A DNA stretch of 64,000 bases from Halanaerobium salsuginis (GCF_900114545.1 NZ_FOTI01000001.1:62001-126000); one strand, 5' to 3'. Counted from the stretch's first letter, positions 15,295 to 26,147 are shown. The notes: generated from the letters alone by a model not told the origin. A program made the numbers and translations.

Positions 15295-17028
15295 ATGCAG
15301 GAATTAACTAATAAAGAAATCGCCAGAGTCTTGACAGAATTTGCTGATTTACTGGCAATTAAAGGGGAAAATGATTTTAAAATAAGGGCCTACACTAATG
15401 CTGCTCGAAAAATAGAATCATATCCAGAAAAGATTAAAGAATTGGCAGCAGAGGATAAGTTAAAAGAAATCAAAGGAATCGGTAGTGGTATTGGTGAGTC
15501 AATTAAGGAACTGCTTAATGATGGCCAAATAGCTGAAATGGCAGCTATTAAAGCGGAACTACCAGCTGGAGTAATTGCTATGACTGATATCCAGGGTTTA
15601 GGTCCCAAGACAGCGCATCGTTTTTATTATGAGCTTGAAATTGAAGATTTAACAAGTCTTGAAGCTGCTTTAAGTGATGGTAAAATAAGAAAGTTAAAAG
15701 GTTTTGGTAAAAAATCAGAAGAAAAATTACTGCAGGCTTTACAAAATCATACTAAATATGTTAATAAAATAACTCTTGCTAAAGCTTTAAAAACAGCAGC
15801 AGAAATTATTAAGGAAATAAAAACTAGTCTTACTGATGATTTGTACAGTCAGCTTGAAATTTGTGGCAGCAGTAGGCGCAAAAAAGAATTGATTGGTGAT
15901 CTTGATATTTTAATTGCTACAGCTAAGCCAGCAGAATTATCTGCTAAATTAAAAAATCTTGATTTTACTGCTGAAGTCATTGGAGCTGGAGATACAAAAG
16001 TTAGCATTAGAACTGAGGCGGGAGTTCAGACAGATTTCCGTCTGGTCAGTCAGGCAGAATTTCCGTCTGCACTGCATTATTTTACAGGATCACAGGCTCA
16101 TAATGTTAGAATGAGACAGCTGGCTAAACAACATGATTTAAAGCTAAGTGAGTATGGACTTTTTAAAACTGATGGCAGTAAAGAAGAAATTAAAAGCGAG
16201 CAGGATATTTTTAAGCTTTTAGGGCTGGCCTATATTATTCCAGAACTACGGGAAGATCAAGGAGAAATTGAGGCTGCCCAAACTGGTAATTTACCGGAGA
16301 GTATTGCAGAAAAAGATTATCAGGGAGATCTGCATCTGCATTCCAATTATAGTGATGGTGCATTTTCTATTGCAGAGATGGCAGCAGAAGCTCAAAAAAG
16401 AGGATATCAGTATATAGCTGTAACTGACCATTCTCAAGCTTTAACTGTTGCAAATGGAATGAGTGAACAAGCTTTAAAAAAGCAGATTAAAGAGATTGAT
16501 GAACTTAATCAAAAATTTACTGATTTCAAAATTTTAAAGGGAGTAGAAGTAGATATTTTAAAGTCAGGGGAACTTTATTTTTCAGTTGAATTATTAGATC
16601 AGCTTGATTTTGTAATTGCTTCTGTACACAGCTATTTTAACTTAACTGAGTTAGAAATGACAGAACGACTCTGTAAAGCGGCTGCTAATCCTCAGGTGAA
16701 TTTAATAGCACATCCAACTGGTAGAATTTTAGGAGGAAGATCAGCCTATCAAATTAATTTTGCTAAGCTGTTAGAGATTTGTGCAGCTAATAATACTGCT
16801 CTAGAAATTAACGCTTCTCCAACTCGCCTTGATCTTAATGCAGAAAAAGCACGTCAGGCCAGAAAAGCTGGCGTTAAGATTGCGATTAATACTGATGCTC
16901 ATCACTATCGAGAATATGATGATATTAAATTGGGAATAGCAACTGCTCGAAGGGGTTGGCTGGAAAAAGCAGATGTGATTAATACTTTTAGTCAGCAGGA
17001 ATTACTTGCTTTTTTACAGGTAGATTAA
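15295..17028 (+). CDS. polX: DNA polymerase/3'-5' exonuclease, family X (PolX)
   Basis: 577 residues (Bacillus PolX about 570), a gap-filling repair polymerase with a nuclease domain. In order: an 8-kDa helix-hairpin-helix region (about 1-90, with IKGIGSGIGESI), fingers with a second HhH, the palm with GDLDILIAT carrying the metal-binding Asp pair, and from about 345 a PHP phosphoesterase domain with DLHLHSNYSDG, VTDHSQ, HPTGR and NTDAHH metal ligands. ATG start with a GAGGTGA site. mutS2 follows 28 bp on. Confidence 0.95.
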   Translation: MQELTNKEIARVLTEFADLLAIKGENDFKIRAYTNAARKIESYPEKIKELAAEDKLKEIKGIGSGIGESIKELLNDGQIAEMAAIKAELPAGVIAMTDIQGLGPKTAHRFYYELEIEDLTSLEAALSDGKIRKLKGFGKKSEEKLLQALQNHTKYVNKITLAKALKTAAEIIKEIKTSLTDDLYSQLEICGSSRRKKELIGDLDILIATAKPAELSAKLKNLDFTAEVIGAGDTKVSIRTEAGVQTDFRLVSQAEFPSALHYFTGSQAHNVRMRQLAKQHDLKLSEYGLFKTDGSKEEIKSEQDIFKLLGLAYIIPELREDQGEIEAAQTGNLPESIAEKDYQGDLHLHSNYSDGAFSIAEMAAEAQKRGYQYIAVTDHSQALTVANGMSEQALKKQIKEIDELNQKFTDFKILKGVEVDILKSGELYFSVELLDQLDFVIASVHSYFNLTELEMTERLCKAAANPQVNLIAHPTGRILGGRSAYQINFAKLLEICAANNTALEINASPTRLDLNAEKARQARKAGVKIAINTDAHHYREYDDIKLGIATARRGWLEKADVINTFSQQELLAFLQVD

Positions 17029-17055
17029 CAATTATCATACTGGAGGTAGCTAAAG

Positions 17056-19431
17056 TTGAAAGAACACAGTCTTGATGTTTTAGAATATAAGAAGATAATT
17101 AAATTAACTGCTGATAGATCAGCAACTAAGATTGGTAAAGAAATTGTTTTAAATATGGAGCCAGTTGCCAATAAAGGCTATATTCAAAATAGGCTGGCTG
17201 AAGTAACAGCTTTAAAAACAATGATTGAAGATTATTCTGCTCTGCCCTTTGGAGGAGTTAGGGATATTAGGGAGGCACTGCAAAAGTCTGCTAAGGGAGC
17301 TGTGCTTGCAACTAATGAGATTAGTGAGGTTAGATCAACTCTACGCGGTATAAAAGAGTTACATCAATATCTGGCTAAAATAGAAAAAGAACTTGACCCC
17401 CGCCTTATTGAGCGGGAATATCAAGTCATTTATGATTTAAGTGCTGAGCTGAGAACAAGACCAGCGCTGGCCCGTGAGATAGATCGCTGTTTAAATGATT
17501 ATGGCGAAATAGCAGATGATGCCAGTCCAAGACTGCACTCTCTGCGTTCAAAGATGACAGCTCTAGAAAATGATATTCGTGATCGGCTTGATTCAATTGT
17601 CAAAAGCAAACATTATCAAAATATGCTGCAGGAAAGTATTGTTACTAGACGGGAGAATCGTTATGTAGTACCAGTTAAACAAGAACAGCGCAGTAATTTT
17701 GATGGAATTGTACATGGTCAATCAGCTAGTGGTTTAACTTTATTTATGGAGCCAATGGCAGTTGTAAAGTTAAATAATGAATTAAGAGAAGTAAAAGCTA
17801 GGGAAAGTGCTGAAATTCAAAGAATATTACAGATGTTGAGTGCTAAGATTGCTCAAGAAGAAGAAATCTTAAAAACTGATTTAATGATTATTTCCCGGCT
17901 GGACAGTATTTCAGCTGCAGCAAAATTTAGTCTTGACTTTAAATGTAATCCACCTCAAGTTAATGAAACTGGTTTAATTGAATTAAATCAGGCCCGGCAT
18001 CCGCTTTTGAAAGAAAAACCTGTTCCGATTGATCTTAAATTAGGAAATAAAATTTCTACTCTTGTTATAACTGGTCCTAATACAGGAGGTAAGACTGTTG
18101 CTTTAAAAACAGTAGGGCTTTTAACTTTAATGGCTCAAACTGGTTTTCATATCCCGGCTGCTGTTAATTCTACAGTAGCAGTTTTCCAACAAATATATGC
18201 TGATATTGGAGATGAACAAAGTATTGAGCAAAATTTGAGTACTTTTTCTTCTCATATGCACCGGATAAGGGAATTTCTGGCTTCTGCTGATAAATCGACT
18301 CTTGTTTTAATGGATGAGTTAGGAGTTGGGACTGATCCAGAAGAAGGAGCTGCGCTTGGTATTTCAATCTTAGAATCATTACAGCAAAAAAATGCAATTA
18401 CTATTGCAACTACTCATTATAGCCAGCTAAAAAGTTATGCCTATACAACTGAGAAAGTTGAAAATGCTTCGGTTGAATTTGATATTGAAACTTTAAAACC
18501 TACTTATAATTTAATTATGGGAGTACCTGGTGGATCTAATGCTTTTGAAATAGCACTTAGATTAGGAATTCCTGAGTCGATTATTAGGCGGGCCAGATCA
18601 CTGCTCAGTGAAGATGAAATAAAAGTTGAAACTATAATTAAAGAATTAAATCAGGAACGAAATCGCTATCAAAATTTGCGGCAGGAAATGGAAAGCTATC
18701 ATCAGCGGGAAAAAGAATTAAAAGAAAAATATGAGCGTTTAATCGTTGAACAGCAGGAGAAGCATCAGACTGAAATGGAGCAGGCTCGTGAAGAAGCTGC
18801 TGAGATTGTTCAGGAAGCTAAAAAAGAAGCACGTCGAATTATTAGTGAATTAAAAGATAAAGATTATCTCCAGCGTTCTGAAGTTGATCGGGCACAAAGT
18901 TCAGCTAATCAAGATTTAAAAGATTTAAGGCAATCTTTTGATCAACCAGCTGCTCAGCAGGCTGAGCAGGAAATTAAAAGTGATTTTGAAGTTGGTGACC
19001 AGGTTAGAGTCCGCAGCATTGGACGTAAAGGTGAAATTATCGAGATTGATTGGGATAAAAAAGAGGCCCGCATTCAGGCTGGAATTATGAAAATAACAGC
19101 TTCATTAACTGAATTGGTTAAAGTTGAACTTCCAGAGCCAGAAGAAGAAGAGCAGTTGCAAAAATATCGAGTTAAAAAAGCAAGTAAGGTAGCAAATAAA
19201 TTAGATCTAAGAGGTGAAAGATACGAAGCTGCTCAGTATAAGGTTGATAAATATCTTGATGATGCTTTCCTAGCCGGTTTAAAAGAAGTAGAAATAGTAC
19301 ATGGTAAAGGTACTGGTGCTCTGCGTGAAGCAGTTGAAGATGTATTGCAGAGAAATGAACATGTAGAAAAATTTAGACTTGGTATTCAGCGTGAAGGTGG
19401 AACCGGTGTAACTATTGTAAGACTTAAATAG
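17056..19431 (+). CDS. mutS2: Endonuclease MutS2
   Basis: 791 residues. MutS2 acts on recombination intermediates and, in Bacillus, on collided ribosomes. It has MutS core helices and a P-loop ATPase with GPNTGGKT (about residue 339) and LVLMDELGVGTDPEEG (Walker B). A long coiled coil follows (about 520-640), then a C-terminal Smr nuclease domain with LDLRGERYEAA and VEIVHGKGTGALREAV. There is no mismatch-recognition domain, as expected for this branch. TTG start with GGAGG 9 nt upstream. Confidence 0.95.
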   Translation: MKEHSLDVLEYKKIIKLTADRSATKIGKEIVLNMEPVANKGYIQNRLAEVTALKTMIEDYSALPFGGVRDIREALQKSAKGAVLATNEISEVRSTLRGIKELHQYLAKIEKELDPRLIEREYQVIYDLSAELRTRPALAREIDRCLNDYGEIADDASPRLHSLRSKMTALENDIRDRLDSIVKSKHYQNMLQESIVTRRENRYVVPVKQEQRSNFDGIVHGQSASGLTLFMEPMAVVKLNNELREVKARESAEIQRILQMLSAKIAQEEEILKTDLMIISRLDSISAAAKFSLDFKCNPPQVNETGLIELNQARHPLLKEKPVPIDLKLGNKISTLVITGPNTGGKTVALKTVGLLTLMAQTGFHIPAAVNSTVAVFQQIYADIGDEQSIEQNLSTFSSHMHRIREFLASADKSTLVLMDELGVGTDPEEGAALGISILESLQQKNAITIATTHYSQLKSYAYTTEKVENASVEFDIETLKPTYNLIMGVPGGSNAFEIALRLGIPESIIRRARSLLSEDEIKVETIIKELNQERNRYQNLRQEMESYHQREKELKEKYERLIVEQQEKHQTEMEQAREEAAEIVQEAKKEARRIISELKDKDYLQRSEVDRAQSSANQDLKDLRQSFDQPAAQQAEQEIKSDFEVGDQVRVRSIGRKGEIIEIDWDKKEARIQAGIMKITASLTELVKVELPEPEEEEQLQKYRVKKASKVANKLDLRGERYEAAQYKVDKYLDDAFLAGLKEVEIVHGKGTGALREAVEDVLQRNEHVEKFRLGIQREGGTGVTIVRLK

Positions 19432-19460
19432 TATATTTAATAATAATTTATTTGTTTAAA

Positions 19461-19491
19461 ATAAAAGCTGGCCAGTCTGGCCAGCTTTTAT
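19461..19491. terminator. Bidirectional terminator between mutS2 and the PBP gene
   Basis: ATAAAAGCTGGCCA (19461-19474) is fully complementary to TGGCCAGCTTTTAT (19478-19491). T runs occur on both strands, between two convergent genes. Confidence 0.9.
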
Positions 19492-19526
19492 TATTTAGCA
19501 TAATTTTAAGTTGAAACTTTAGCTGT

Positions 19527-21995
19527 TTAATCACTACCAAAAATATCGAAAATACTGCGTCCAGAATCCTGCTGATTATCCTCTGTTTGATTCTGGTTAT
19601 TATCTGTCTGATCATCAGCTGTTTGATTACCATTATTTGAATTAGAATCATTTTCTTCAGAAGAATTATCTGAATTAAAATTGAATCCATTATCAGGGTG
19701 GAGATTACATGTTCTAGTTGGTTTTAATTCATAGTGTGGCTTGCCATTTCTTCTTAATTTAGGAATACCATATTCAGAATCAATTTGCTGAACTGGTTCT
19801 CCAACACCAACTACATAAAGACCTCTTACTAAGTCTTTTGCTTTTTTATTAGCATTATTTTCGCGAAAACTTTTTTGAGTTGGTCCAATTCTAATTCCAG
19901 AGTCAACTAGATAGTGTCTTTCTTCAATTTGATCAGCCGGACAATTAGCAGTTGCAATTAAGCCACTGCGTTTATCAACTTTAATAGTTTCAACAGGACC
20001 ATGTAATTTTTCAGTTTGTAGAGGTTCAGTTCCCTTTTTAAAAGGCAGAACATCTATTCTTGGGGAATAATCATTAGGACGCAGTCCTGTATATGGATCG
20101 ACAGCTACTTCAATTATACCATCTGGTTTCTGAAAATCAATTATTGGCATATCTTTTACTGCAGCTCGCATATACTCTCCCCAGATTTGAGCTGCTTCTC
20201 CACTGCCAACTGTTTTAACATCATACTCCATTGAACGCCGGGTATCTTCTCCAATCCAGACACTGGTTGCTATTTGAGATGTAAAGCCAACAAACCAGGC
20301 ATCAGTATAATCATTAGTTGTCCCTGTTTTACCAGCAACATCACGATTTTTCATTTGCGCCCGGTGACCAGTTCCATTTTCAACAACACTTTTTAGCATA
20401 GAAGTAATTAAATAGCTATTAGCTTCTGACATTATCATTTTACTAGCTGGTTGAGCTTGATAGATTAAATTATCATTTTTATCGTAAACTTTATTAATAG
20501 CATGTGGTTCTGTATAGATTCCTTTATTAGCAAAAACACTATAAGCAGCAGCCATTTCCAGCGGGGTTACACCTCGATTAAGCCCTCCCAGAGCTAGTGA
20601 ATAATGATCATCATAATAATCATCTTTAGTAAAAGTAGAAATACCAAGTTTAGTAGTAAAATCAAGTACATTTTTTACGCCCACATTTTTAATTAGCTTA
20701 ACAGCAGCTATGTTAACTGAATGAGTTAAAGCAGTGTTAAGATTAATTAGTCCACGATATTTATTACCATAATCTTTTGGCCAGATCGAAAGATTCTTTT
20801 TATTACTTTCTGAAGCTAACATTGGTAAATCATTAATTACTGTAGCTGTGGTATAATCTCCTTTAATTAAGGCAGTCGAATAGACAAAGGGCTTAAAAGC
20901 TGATCCTGGCTGGCGTACTGCCTGATAAGCTCGATTAAACTGATCTGTTCCTCTCCCGCCAATCATAGCTTTGATTGCTCCATTATTTACATCAAGACTA
21001 ACTAAAGAGAGCTGTGGCTGTAAATTGCCATTTTGGCCTGACTGAAAAGAAGGAATAAAACCATTTTCTATTTTATTTTTTATAGTGTTTTCGGCAAGAT
21101 GTTGCATTGTTGGATCAAGAGTTGTATAAACTTTTAACCCACCATTATAAACAAGTGAAGCACCAAATTTATCAATTAATTTATCTCTGACATATAAAAT
21201 GAAATAATGGGCAATTTCTTGTTTTTTTGAACCGCCCTGGGCCAGATGTAGTTTTTCTGCCTGAGCTTGATTGCGCTGCTTTTTAGTAATATAACCGAGT
21301 TCATACATTCTATCTAAAACGACATTACGTCTTTTAATTGCGAGTTCAGGATTGCGCAGTGGAGAATAATTATTAGGAGATTGAGGCAAACCAGCGATTA
21401 AAGCTGACTCTGCTAAATCAAGTTCCCAGACATGTTTATCAAAATACTGCAGAGAAGCAGTTTCTACTCCATAAGCACTGTGTCCTAAGAAAATTTCATT
21501 TAAATACATTTCAAGAATTTCTGACTTGGTATACATTCTTTCAAATTGAATTGCCAAATAAGCTTCTTGAATTTTACGATAATAAGTTTTATTTAAAGTT
21601 AAAAAAGCATTACGAGCTAACTGCTGGGTAATTGTACTTGCTCCCTGATCCAGCAGATCACCTTTCATAATATTATTAACCATGGCCCGGGCGATTCCCC
21701 AGAAATCAATTCCATGGTGAACATAAAATTTAGTATCCTCAATAGCTATAATTGCATTTTTTAAATTTTCCGGCATTTTTTCCAGCGGTACATAGACTCT
21801 ATTTTCTTTAAAAAGTTTAGTTAAAAGCTCGCCATTTGCATCATAGATCATTGTGGCCTGACTTGAACCTTTATAATCTGTTATATCTGGGGTATCCTGG
21901 ATAATCCAGGTGATAGCACCTAAAACAGCACCCGTTCCCAGGGCGAATATTATTAAAAAGGTAATTAAAATTATTGCCTTTGTCTTTTTCTTCAT
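19527..21995 (-). CDS. Class A penicillin-binding protein (PBP1A family)
   Basis: 822 residues, a bifunctional peptidoglycan synthase with one N-terminal membrane span (about 7-31). The GT51 glycosyltransferase domain has AIEDTKFYVHHGIDFWG and QGASTITQQLARN. The transpeptidase domain has the SxxK motif PGSAFKPF (Ser365), an SxN motif in HSVN and KTGTT (Lys556). The tail (about 770-822) is a low-complexity Asn/Asp/Gln run, typical of an extended, acidic surface segment. Minus-strand ATG with GGGAGG upstream. It is ponA/mrcA-like; the exact orthologue is not decided. Confidence 0.94.
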   Translation of the reverse strand: MKKKTKAIILITFLIIFALGTGAVLGAITWIIQDTPDITDYKGSSQATMIYDANGELLTKLFKENRVYVPLEKMPENLKNAIIAIEDTKFYVHHGIDFWGIARAMVNNIMKGDLLDQGASTITQQLARNAFLTLNKTYYRKIQEAYLAIQFERMYTKSEILEMYLNEIFLGHSAYGVETASLQYFDKHVWELDLAESALIAGLPQSPNNYSPLRNPELAIKRRNVVLDRMYELGYITKKQRNQAQAEKLHLAQGGSKKQEIAHYFILYVRDKLIDKFGASLVYNGGLKVYTTLDPTMQHLAENTIKNKIENGFIPSFQSGQNGNLQPQLSLVSLDVNNGAIKAMIGGRGTDQFNRAYQAVRQPGSAFKPFVYSTALIKGDYTTATVINDLPMLASESNKKNLSIWPKDYGNKYRGLINLNTALTHSVNIAAVKLIKNVGVKNVLDFTTKLGISTFTKDDYYDDHYSLALGGLNRGVTPLEMAAAYSVFANKGIYTEPHAINKVYDKNDNLIYQAQPASKMIMSEANSYLITSMLKSVVENGTGHRAQMKNRDVAGKTGTTNDYTDAWFVGFTSQIATSVWIGEDTRRSMEYDVKTVGSGEAAQIWGEYMRAAVKDMPIIDFQKPDGIIEVAVDPYTGLRPNDYSPRIDVLPFKKGTEPLQTEKLHGPVETIKVDKRSGLIATANCPADQIEERHYLVDSGIRIGPTQKSFRENNANKKAKDLVRGLYVVGVGEPVQQIDSEYGIPKLRRNGKPHYELKPTRTCNLHPDNGFNFNSDNSSEENDSNSNNGNQTADDQTDNNQNQTEDNQQDSGRSIFDIFGSD

Positions 21996-22053
21996 TACTC
22001 AACCTCCCGTTCAAATAAATATTATAACATAAAACAACTGTTTATGGTACCCC

Positions 22054-22082
22054 TTGTTAGTAATTAATCTATCTGTTATAAT
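22054..22082 (+). promoter_or_regulatory. Promoter of tyrS
   Basis: TTGTTA (22054-22059), a 17-bp spacer and TATAAT (22077-22082). Transcription would start near 22089, giving a leader of about 57 nt. Confidence 0.75.
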
Positions 22083-22097
22083 TAAATGACAAAGGAT

Positions 22098-22145
22098 ACA
22101 GGAGGTGAACTGCCTGTCGCCCGATAATTGGGACAGGTGTTTTTT
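22098..22145 (+). promoter_or_regulatory. Short two-state leader before tyrS
   Basis: CCTGTC (22113-22118) can pair with GACAGG (22132-22137), followed by T6, which resembles a compact terminator. The same hairpin would bury the AGGTG site used by tyrS. CCTGT can instead pair with ACAGG at 22098-22102, freeing the site. An unused AGGAGGTG lies at 22100-22107. No T-box motif is present. Confidence 0.45.
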
Positions 22146-23366
22146 ATGGAAATTAATGAACAACTAGAGATATTAAAGCGGGGAGTAAGTGACCTTATTT
22201 CTGAGCAGGAATTAAAAGATAAATTAATTAAAGCTGAAAAAGAAGGTCGTCCGTTGAAAGTTAAACTTGGTCTTGATCCAACTGCACCAGATATTCATTT
22301 AGGTCATACAGTAGTTTTACGTAAATTGAAGCAGTTCCAGGATTTAGGACATGAAGTCTATTTAGTAATTGGAGATTTTACTGGAATGATAGGTGATCCA
22401 ACTGGAAAATCTGAAACTAGAAAACAATTAACAGAGGCTGAAGTTAAAGAAAATGCTCGTACATATCAGGAACAGTTCTCTAAAGTACTTGACCCAGAGA
22501 AAACAAAAGTTGTTTTTAATGGTGATTGGTTAGGGGAAATGAACTTTGCTGATGTTTTAGAACTGTCAGCTTATTATACTGTAGCTAGAATGCTGGAAAG
22601 AGATGATTTTTCTAAACGTTATCAGGCTGAAAAACCAATTGGAATTCACGAGTTTTTCTATCCTTTAATGCAAGGTTATGATTCCGTTGCAATTGAAGCT
22701 GATGTCGAATTAGGAGGAACTGATCAGCGTTTTAACTTATTAGTCGGTCGTAATCTACAAAAAGAATATGGTCAGGAAGCACAGGTTGTTGTTATGATGC
22801 CTCTTTTAGAAGGTTTAGATGGGGTTAATAAGATGAGTAAAAGTCTGGATAATTATATTGGAGTTTATGATGAACCAGCTGATATGTACGGAAAAGTGAT
22901 GTCAATTCCTGATAATATGATCTTGCGTTATTTTGAACTCTTAACTGATATTTCTGCGAGCAGATTAAGTGAAATTAAAGCAAAACTTGCTAATGATGAT
23001 TTTAATCCAATGCAGTTAAAAAAAGAACTAGCAGCAGAAATTGTAAAGATATATCATAATGATGATGCAGCCAGTCAGGCAGCAGCAGAATTTGCTAATG
23101 TTTTTTCAGAAGGTAATTTACCCGAAGATATTCCAGAAGTAGAAATTAAAAGTACTGATCTAAAAGCAGGGGAACTCTGGATTGTTAAATTAGTGGCAGC
23201 CACTGGTCTGGTAGATTCTAATAGTGAAGCCAGAAGAATGATTAAACAAGGTGCTGTAACTATTAATGATCAAAAATATGAAAAAATTAATCTTGATCTC
23301 AAGGTTGAAGATAATATGATTATTCAGATTGGTAAAAGACGGTTTGCTAAAATAAAATTAGTTTAG
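22146..23366 (+). CDS. tyrS: Tyrosyl-tRNA synthetase
   Basis: 406 residues, class I synthetase for tyrosine. Features: [19 protein letters not shown] (HIGH-type HLGH), a [13 protein letters not shown] tyrosine-pocket segment, [10 protein letters not shown] (KMSKS), and a C-terminal S4 RNA-binding domain with [16 protein letters not shown]. The open frame can be read from TTG 22128, but that start falls in the leader hairpin. ATG 22146 follows AGGTG at a suitable distance and gives a normal N-terminus. Confidence 0.95.
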   Translation: MEINEQLEILKRGVSDLISEQELKDKLIKAEKEGRPLKVKLGLDPTAPDIHLGHTVVLRKLKQFQDLGHEVYLVIGDFTGMIGDPTGKSETRKQLTEAEVKENARTYQEQFSKVLDPEKTKVVFNGDWLGEMNFADVLELSAYYTVARMLERDDFSKRYQAEKPIGIHEFFYPLMQGYDSVAIEADVELGGTDQRFNLLVGRNLQKEYGQEAQVVVMMPLLEGLDGVNKMSKSLDNYIGVYDEPADMYGKVMSIPDNMILRYFELLTDISASRLSEIKAKLANDDFNPMQLKKELAAEIVKIYHNDDAASQAAAEFANVFSEGNLPEDIPEVEIKSTDLKAGELWIVKLVAATGLVDSNSEARRMIKQGAVTINDQKYEKINLDLKVEDNMIIQIGKRRFAKIKLV

Positions 23367-23510
23367 ACTGCTTATTTAAGTCTTGTTTTTTTATTATATA
23401 TAATGTAAGTAAAATTCATTTCAGATTATACAGCTGATTTTAAATCAATAATAATTTGATTTTAAATAATAGAAATAAACTATTAATTAATTTAAGGAAG
23501 GAAGGTTTCA

Positions 23511-26147
23511 ATGATAAAAAGTGGAGATGAAATACGACAGGCTTATCTTGATTTTTTTGCGTCAAAAGGACACTTAGTTTTAGATAGTGCACCTTTGATT
23601 CCAAAAAATGATCCTAGCCTGCTCTGGATAAATGCTGGTATGGCTCCCTTTAAATCTTATTTTGATGGCAGCCTTGAGCCACCAAAACACAGAATTACTA
23701 CCAGCCAAAAATGTATTAGAACAAATGATATCGAGAATGTTGGAAAAACTGCTCGTCATCATACTTATTTCGAAATGCTGGGCAATTTTTCTTTCGGTGA
23801 TTATTTTAAAGCAGAAGCAATTAACTGGGCCTGGGAATTTGTAACTGAAGTTTTGCAGCTTGATACTGATAAACTCTGGATTACAATTTATGAAGATGAT
23901 GAAGAAGCTTTTGAAATCTGGCATGATGAGGTTGGCCTGGCAGAAGAAAGAATTATTAGAATGGGTAAAAAGGAAAATTTCTGGCAGATTGGAACTGGTC
24001 CTTGTGGTCCCTGTTCTGAAATTCATTATGACCGTGGTGAAGCTGCTGGCAACTCAGCTGAAGATGTTATTGGGGGAGAAGGAGATCGCTTTCTAGAAAT
24101 CTGGAATCTTGTTTTTACTCAATATAATTATACGGAAGCGGGCGAGTATTTAGAATTACCAAATAAAAATATAGATACCGGTATGGGTCTGGAAAGAGTG
24201 GCTTCTATTTTACAGGAGACGGAAACAAATTTTGAAACAGATTTAATTAAGCCGCTAATTGACCAGGTAGTAGAAATGACAGGAATTCCTTATCGTAAGG
24301 ATCAAACAACAATAACTGCTTATCGAGTAATCGCTGATCATATTCGCTCAGTAGCAGTTGCTATTTCTGATGGAGCTTTACCAGCTAATGAGGGCCGGGG
24401 TTATGTAATTCGACGTTTAATTAGACGGGCTGCTCGTTATGGTCGCAAATTAGGTTTTGAAAATCCCTTTTTATATAAACTAGTTGCTAAAACAGCCGAA
24501 ATTGTAGAGGCTGTTGCTCCAGAACTTAAAAACCAGCTAGAACATGTAGAGAACGTAGTCAAATCAGAAGAAAAAAGCTTCTTACAGACACTGGCTCAAG
24601 GTCTCAGTATTTTAGAAGAACTTCTGCTTGAACTTGAAGCAGAAAACAAAAATTTGATTAGTGGCCAGGATGCTTTTAAACTATATGATACTTATGGATT
24701 CCCATTTGATTTGACAGAAGAAATTGCTGCTGAGTCAGGCTTTAAAGTTGATCAACAGGGCTTTGATCAGGAGATGGAACTGCAGCGTCAGCGAGCTCGA
24801 GAAGCAAGAGAAGAGACTAACTTTAGTCGCGGAGAGCTGGAGAAAACTTATGCGGAGTTCAAGACAGAATTAGCAGCAGAACCATTTACTGGCTATAATT
24901 CTTTAGAGGAAAAAGCCAAAGTGGTTGCTCTTTTAAAAGAACAGCAGCAAGTTGATTCTCTGTCAGAAGGAGAAGTAGGAGAAGTAATTTTGGATAAAAC
25001 TCCTTTTTATGCTGAAAGTGGAGGTCAAGTTGGTGATGAAGGCTTAATTACTGGTGATGAATTTAAAGCTGAAGTACAGGATACTTCTAAAATAGCTGGA
25101 GTTGTTGTCCACCAGATAAAGGTTAAATCAGGTCTGTTTAAATCAAAGCAGGCGGTAAAAGCGGCTGTTTATCCTGATCGCAGAAAGGCTACTGCACGGC
25201 ACCACTCGGCAACTCACTTGCTGCAAAAAGCTTTGCAAAAAGTTCTGGGAGATCATGTTAATCAATCAGGCTCTTTAGTAGCTCCAGATAGACTTCGTTT
25301 TGATTTTACTCATTTTGCAGCTCTTACAGAAAAAGAGCTAAAAGAGGTTGAATATCTGGTTAATCAGGCTATTATGGCTAATTATCCAGTGACTACTTTG
25401 AATAAATCTCTGGCAGAAGCTAAAGCAATGGGAGCTATGGCTCTTTTTGGAGAAAAATATGGCTCTGAAGTTAGGGTAGTTAAAATGGGAGATTATAGTC
25501 TTGAACTCTGTGGTGGAACTCATGTTAATGCAACAGGAGATATTGGTTCTTTTAAAATCATTGCAGAAAGTGGTATTGCAGCTGGAGTAAGAAGAATTGA
25601 AGCTGTCACAGGAGAATTTGCTCTTGATTATTTTAATCAGAAACTTAATATTTTAAATACTGCAGCAGCTGAATTAAAGACTGAAGCTGATAATTTACCG
25701 CTCAGAATTGAACAATTACAGCAACAGAATAAAAATTTGAATAAAGAAATTGCTGACCTGAAGCAAAAATTAGCTGGTTCTAAAAAAGATGATCTGCTTG
25801 CTCAGCTGCAAAAAAAGCAGGGAGTTAATTTTTTAACAGCAGATTTAACTGGTTTTGATAGTCAAAGTTTAAGAGATTTAGTAGATCAATTGAAAGACCA
25901 GCTTGATTCAGCTATAATTGTTCTGGCCAGTAAAGCCGAAAATAAAGTTATTTTTGTAGCTGCTGTGACCAAAGACTTAATTGAACAGGGTTTTAAAGCT
26001 GGTCAGATAATTGCTCGAGTTGCTAAAATTGCTGGTGGTGGCGGTGGAGGAAGACCTGATATGGCACAGGCCGGAGGATCTCAACCAGCTAAAACTGCTC
26101 AAGCATTGGCAGAAGTCGAGGCAATAATTACTGAAACGGTAGGCTAA
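23511..26147 (+). CDS. alaS: Alanyl-tRNA synthetase
   Basis: 878 residues, full length. The class II catalytic domain has HHTYFEMLGNFSFGDYF and NIDTGMGLERVASILQ. The editing domain has HHSATHLLQKAL and the zinc site CGGTHV. A coiled segment (about 715-765) precedes the C-terminal DHHA1 domain ending GGGGGGRPDMAQAGG. ATG start with an AAGGAAGGAAGG site. ireB follows 82 bp downstream. No T-box was found in the 140-bp upstream gap. Confidence 0.96.
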   Translation: MIKSGDEIRQAYLDFFASKGHLVLDSAPLIPKNDPSLLWINAGMAPFKSYFDGSLEPPKHRITTSQKCIRTNDIENVGKTARHHTYFEMLGNFSFGDYFKAEAINWAWEFVTEVLQLDTDKLWITIYEDDEEAFEIWHDEVGLAEERIIRMGKKENFWQIGTGPCGPCSEIHYDRGEAAGNSAEDVIGGEGDRFLEIWNLVFTQYNYTEAGEYLELPNKNIDTGMGLERVASILQETETNFETDLIKPLIDQVVEMTGIPYRKDQTTITAYRVIADHIRSVAVAISDGALPANEGRGYVIRRLIRRAARYGRKLGFENPFLYKLVAKTAEIVEAVAPELKNQLEHVENVVKSEEKSFLQTLAQGLSILEELLLELEAENKNLISGQDAFKLYDTYGFPFDLTEEIAAESGFKVDQQGFDQEMELQRQRAREAREETNFSRGELEKTYAEFKTELAAEPFTGYNSLEEKAKVVALLKEQQQVDSLSEGEVGEVILDKTPFYAESGGQVGDEGLITGDEFKAEVQDTSKIAGVVVHQIKVKSGLFKSKQAVKAAVYPDRRKATARHHSATHLLQKALQKVLGDHVNQSGSLVAPDRLRFDFTHFAALTEKELKEVEYLVNQAIMANYPVTTLNKSLAEAKAMGAMALFGEKYGSEVRVVKMGDYSLELCGGTHVNATGDIGSFKIIAESGIAAGVRRIEAVTGEFALDYFNQKLNILNTAAAELKTEADNLPLRIEQLQQQNKNLNKEIADLKQKLAGSKKDDLLAQLQKKQGVNFLTADLTGFDSQSLRDLVDQLKDQLDSAIIVLASKAENKVIFVAAVTKDLIEQGFKAGQIIARVAKIAGGGGGGRPDMAQAGGSQPAKTAQALAEVEAIITETVG

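Noticed and set aside
23367-23510. T-box for alaS
   Set aside because: The 144-bp gap has no specifier region, no GGGTGG-type core and no terminator.
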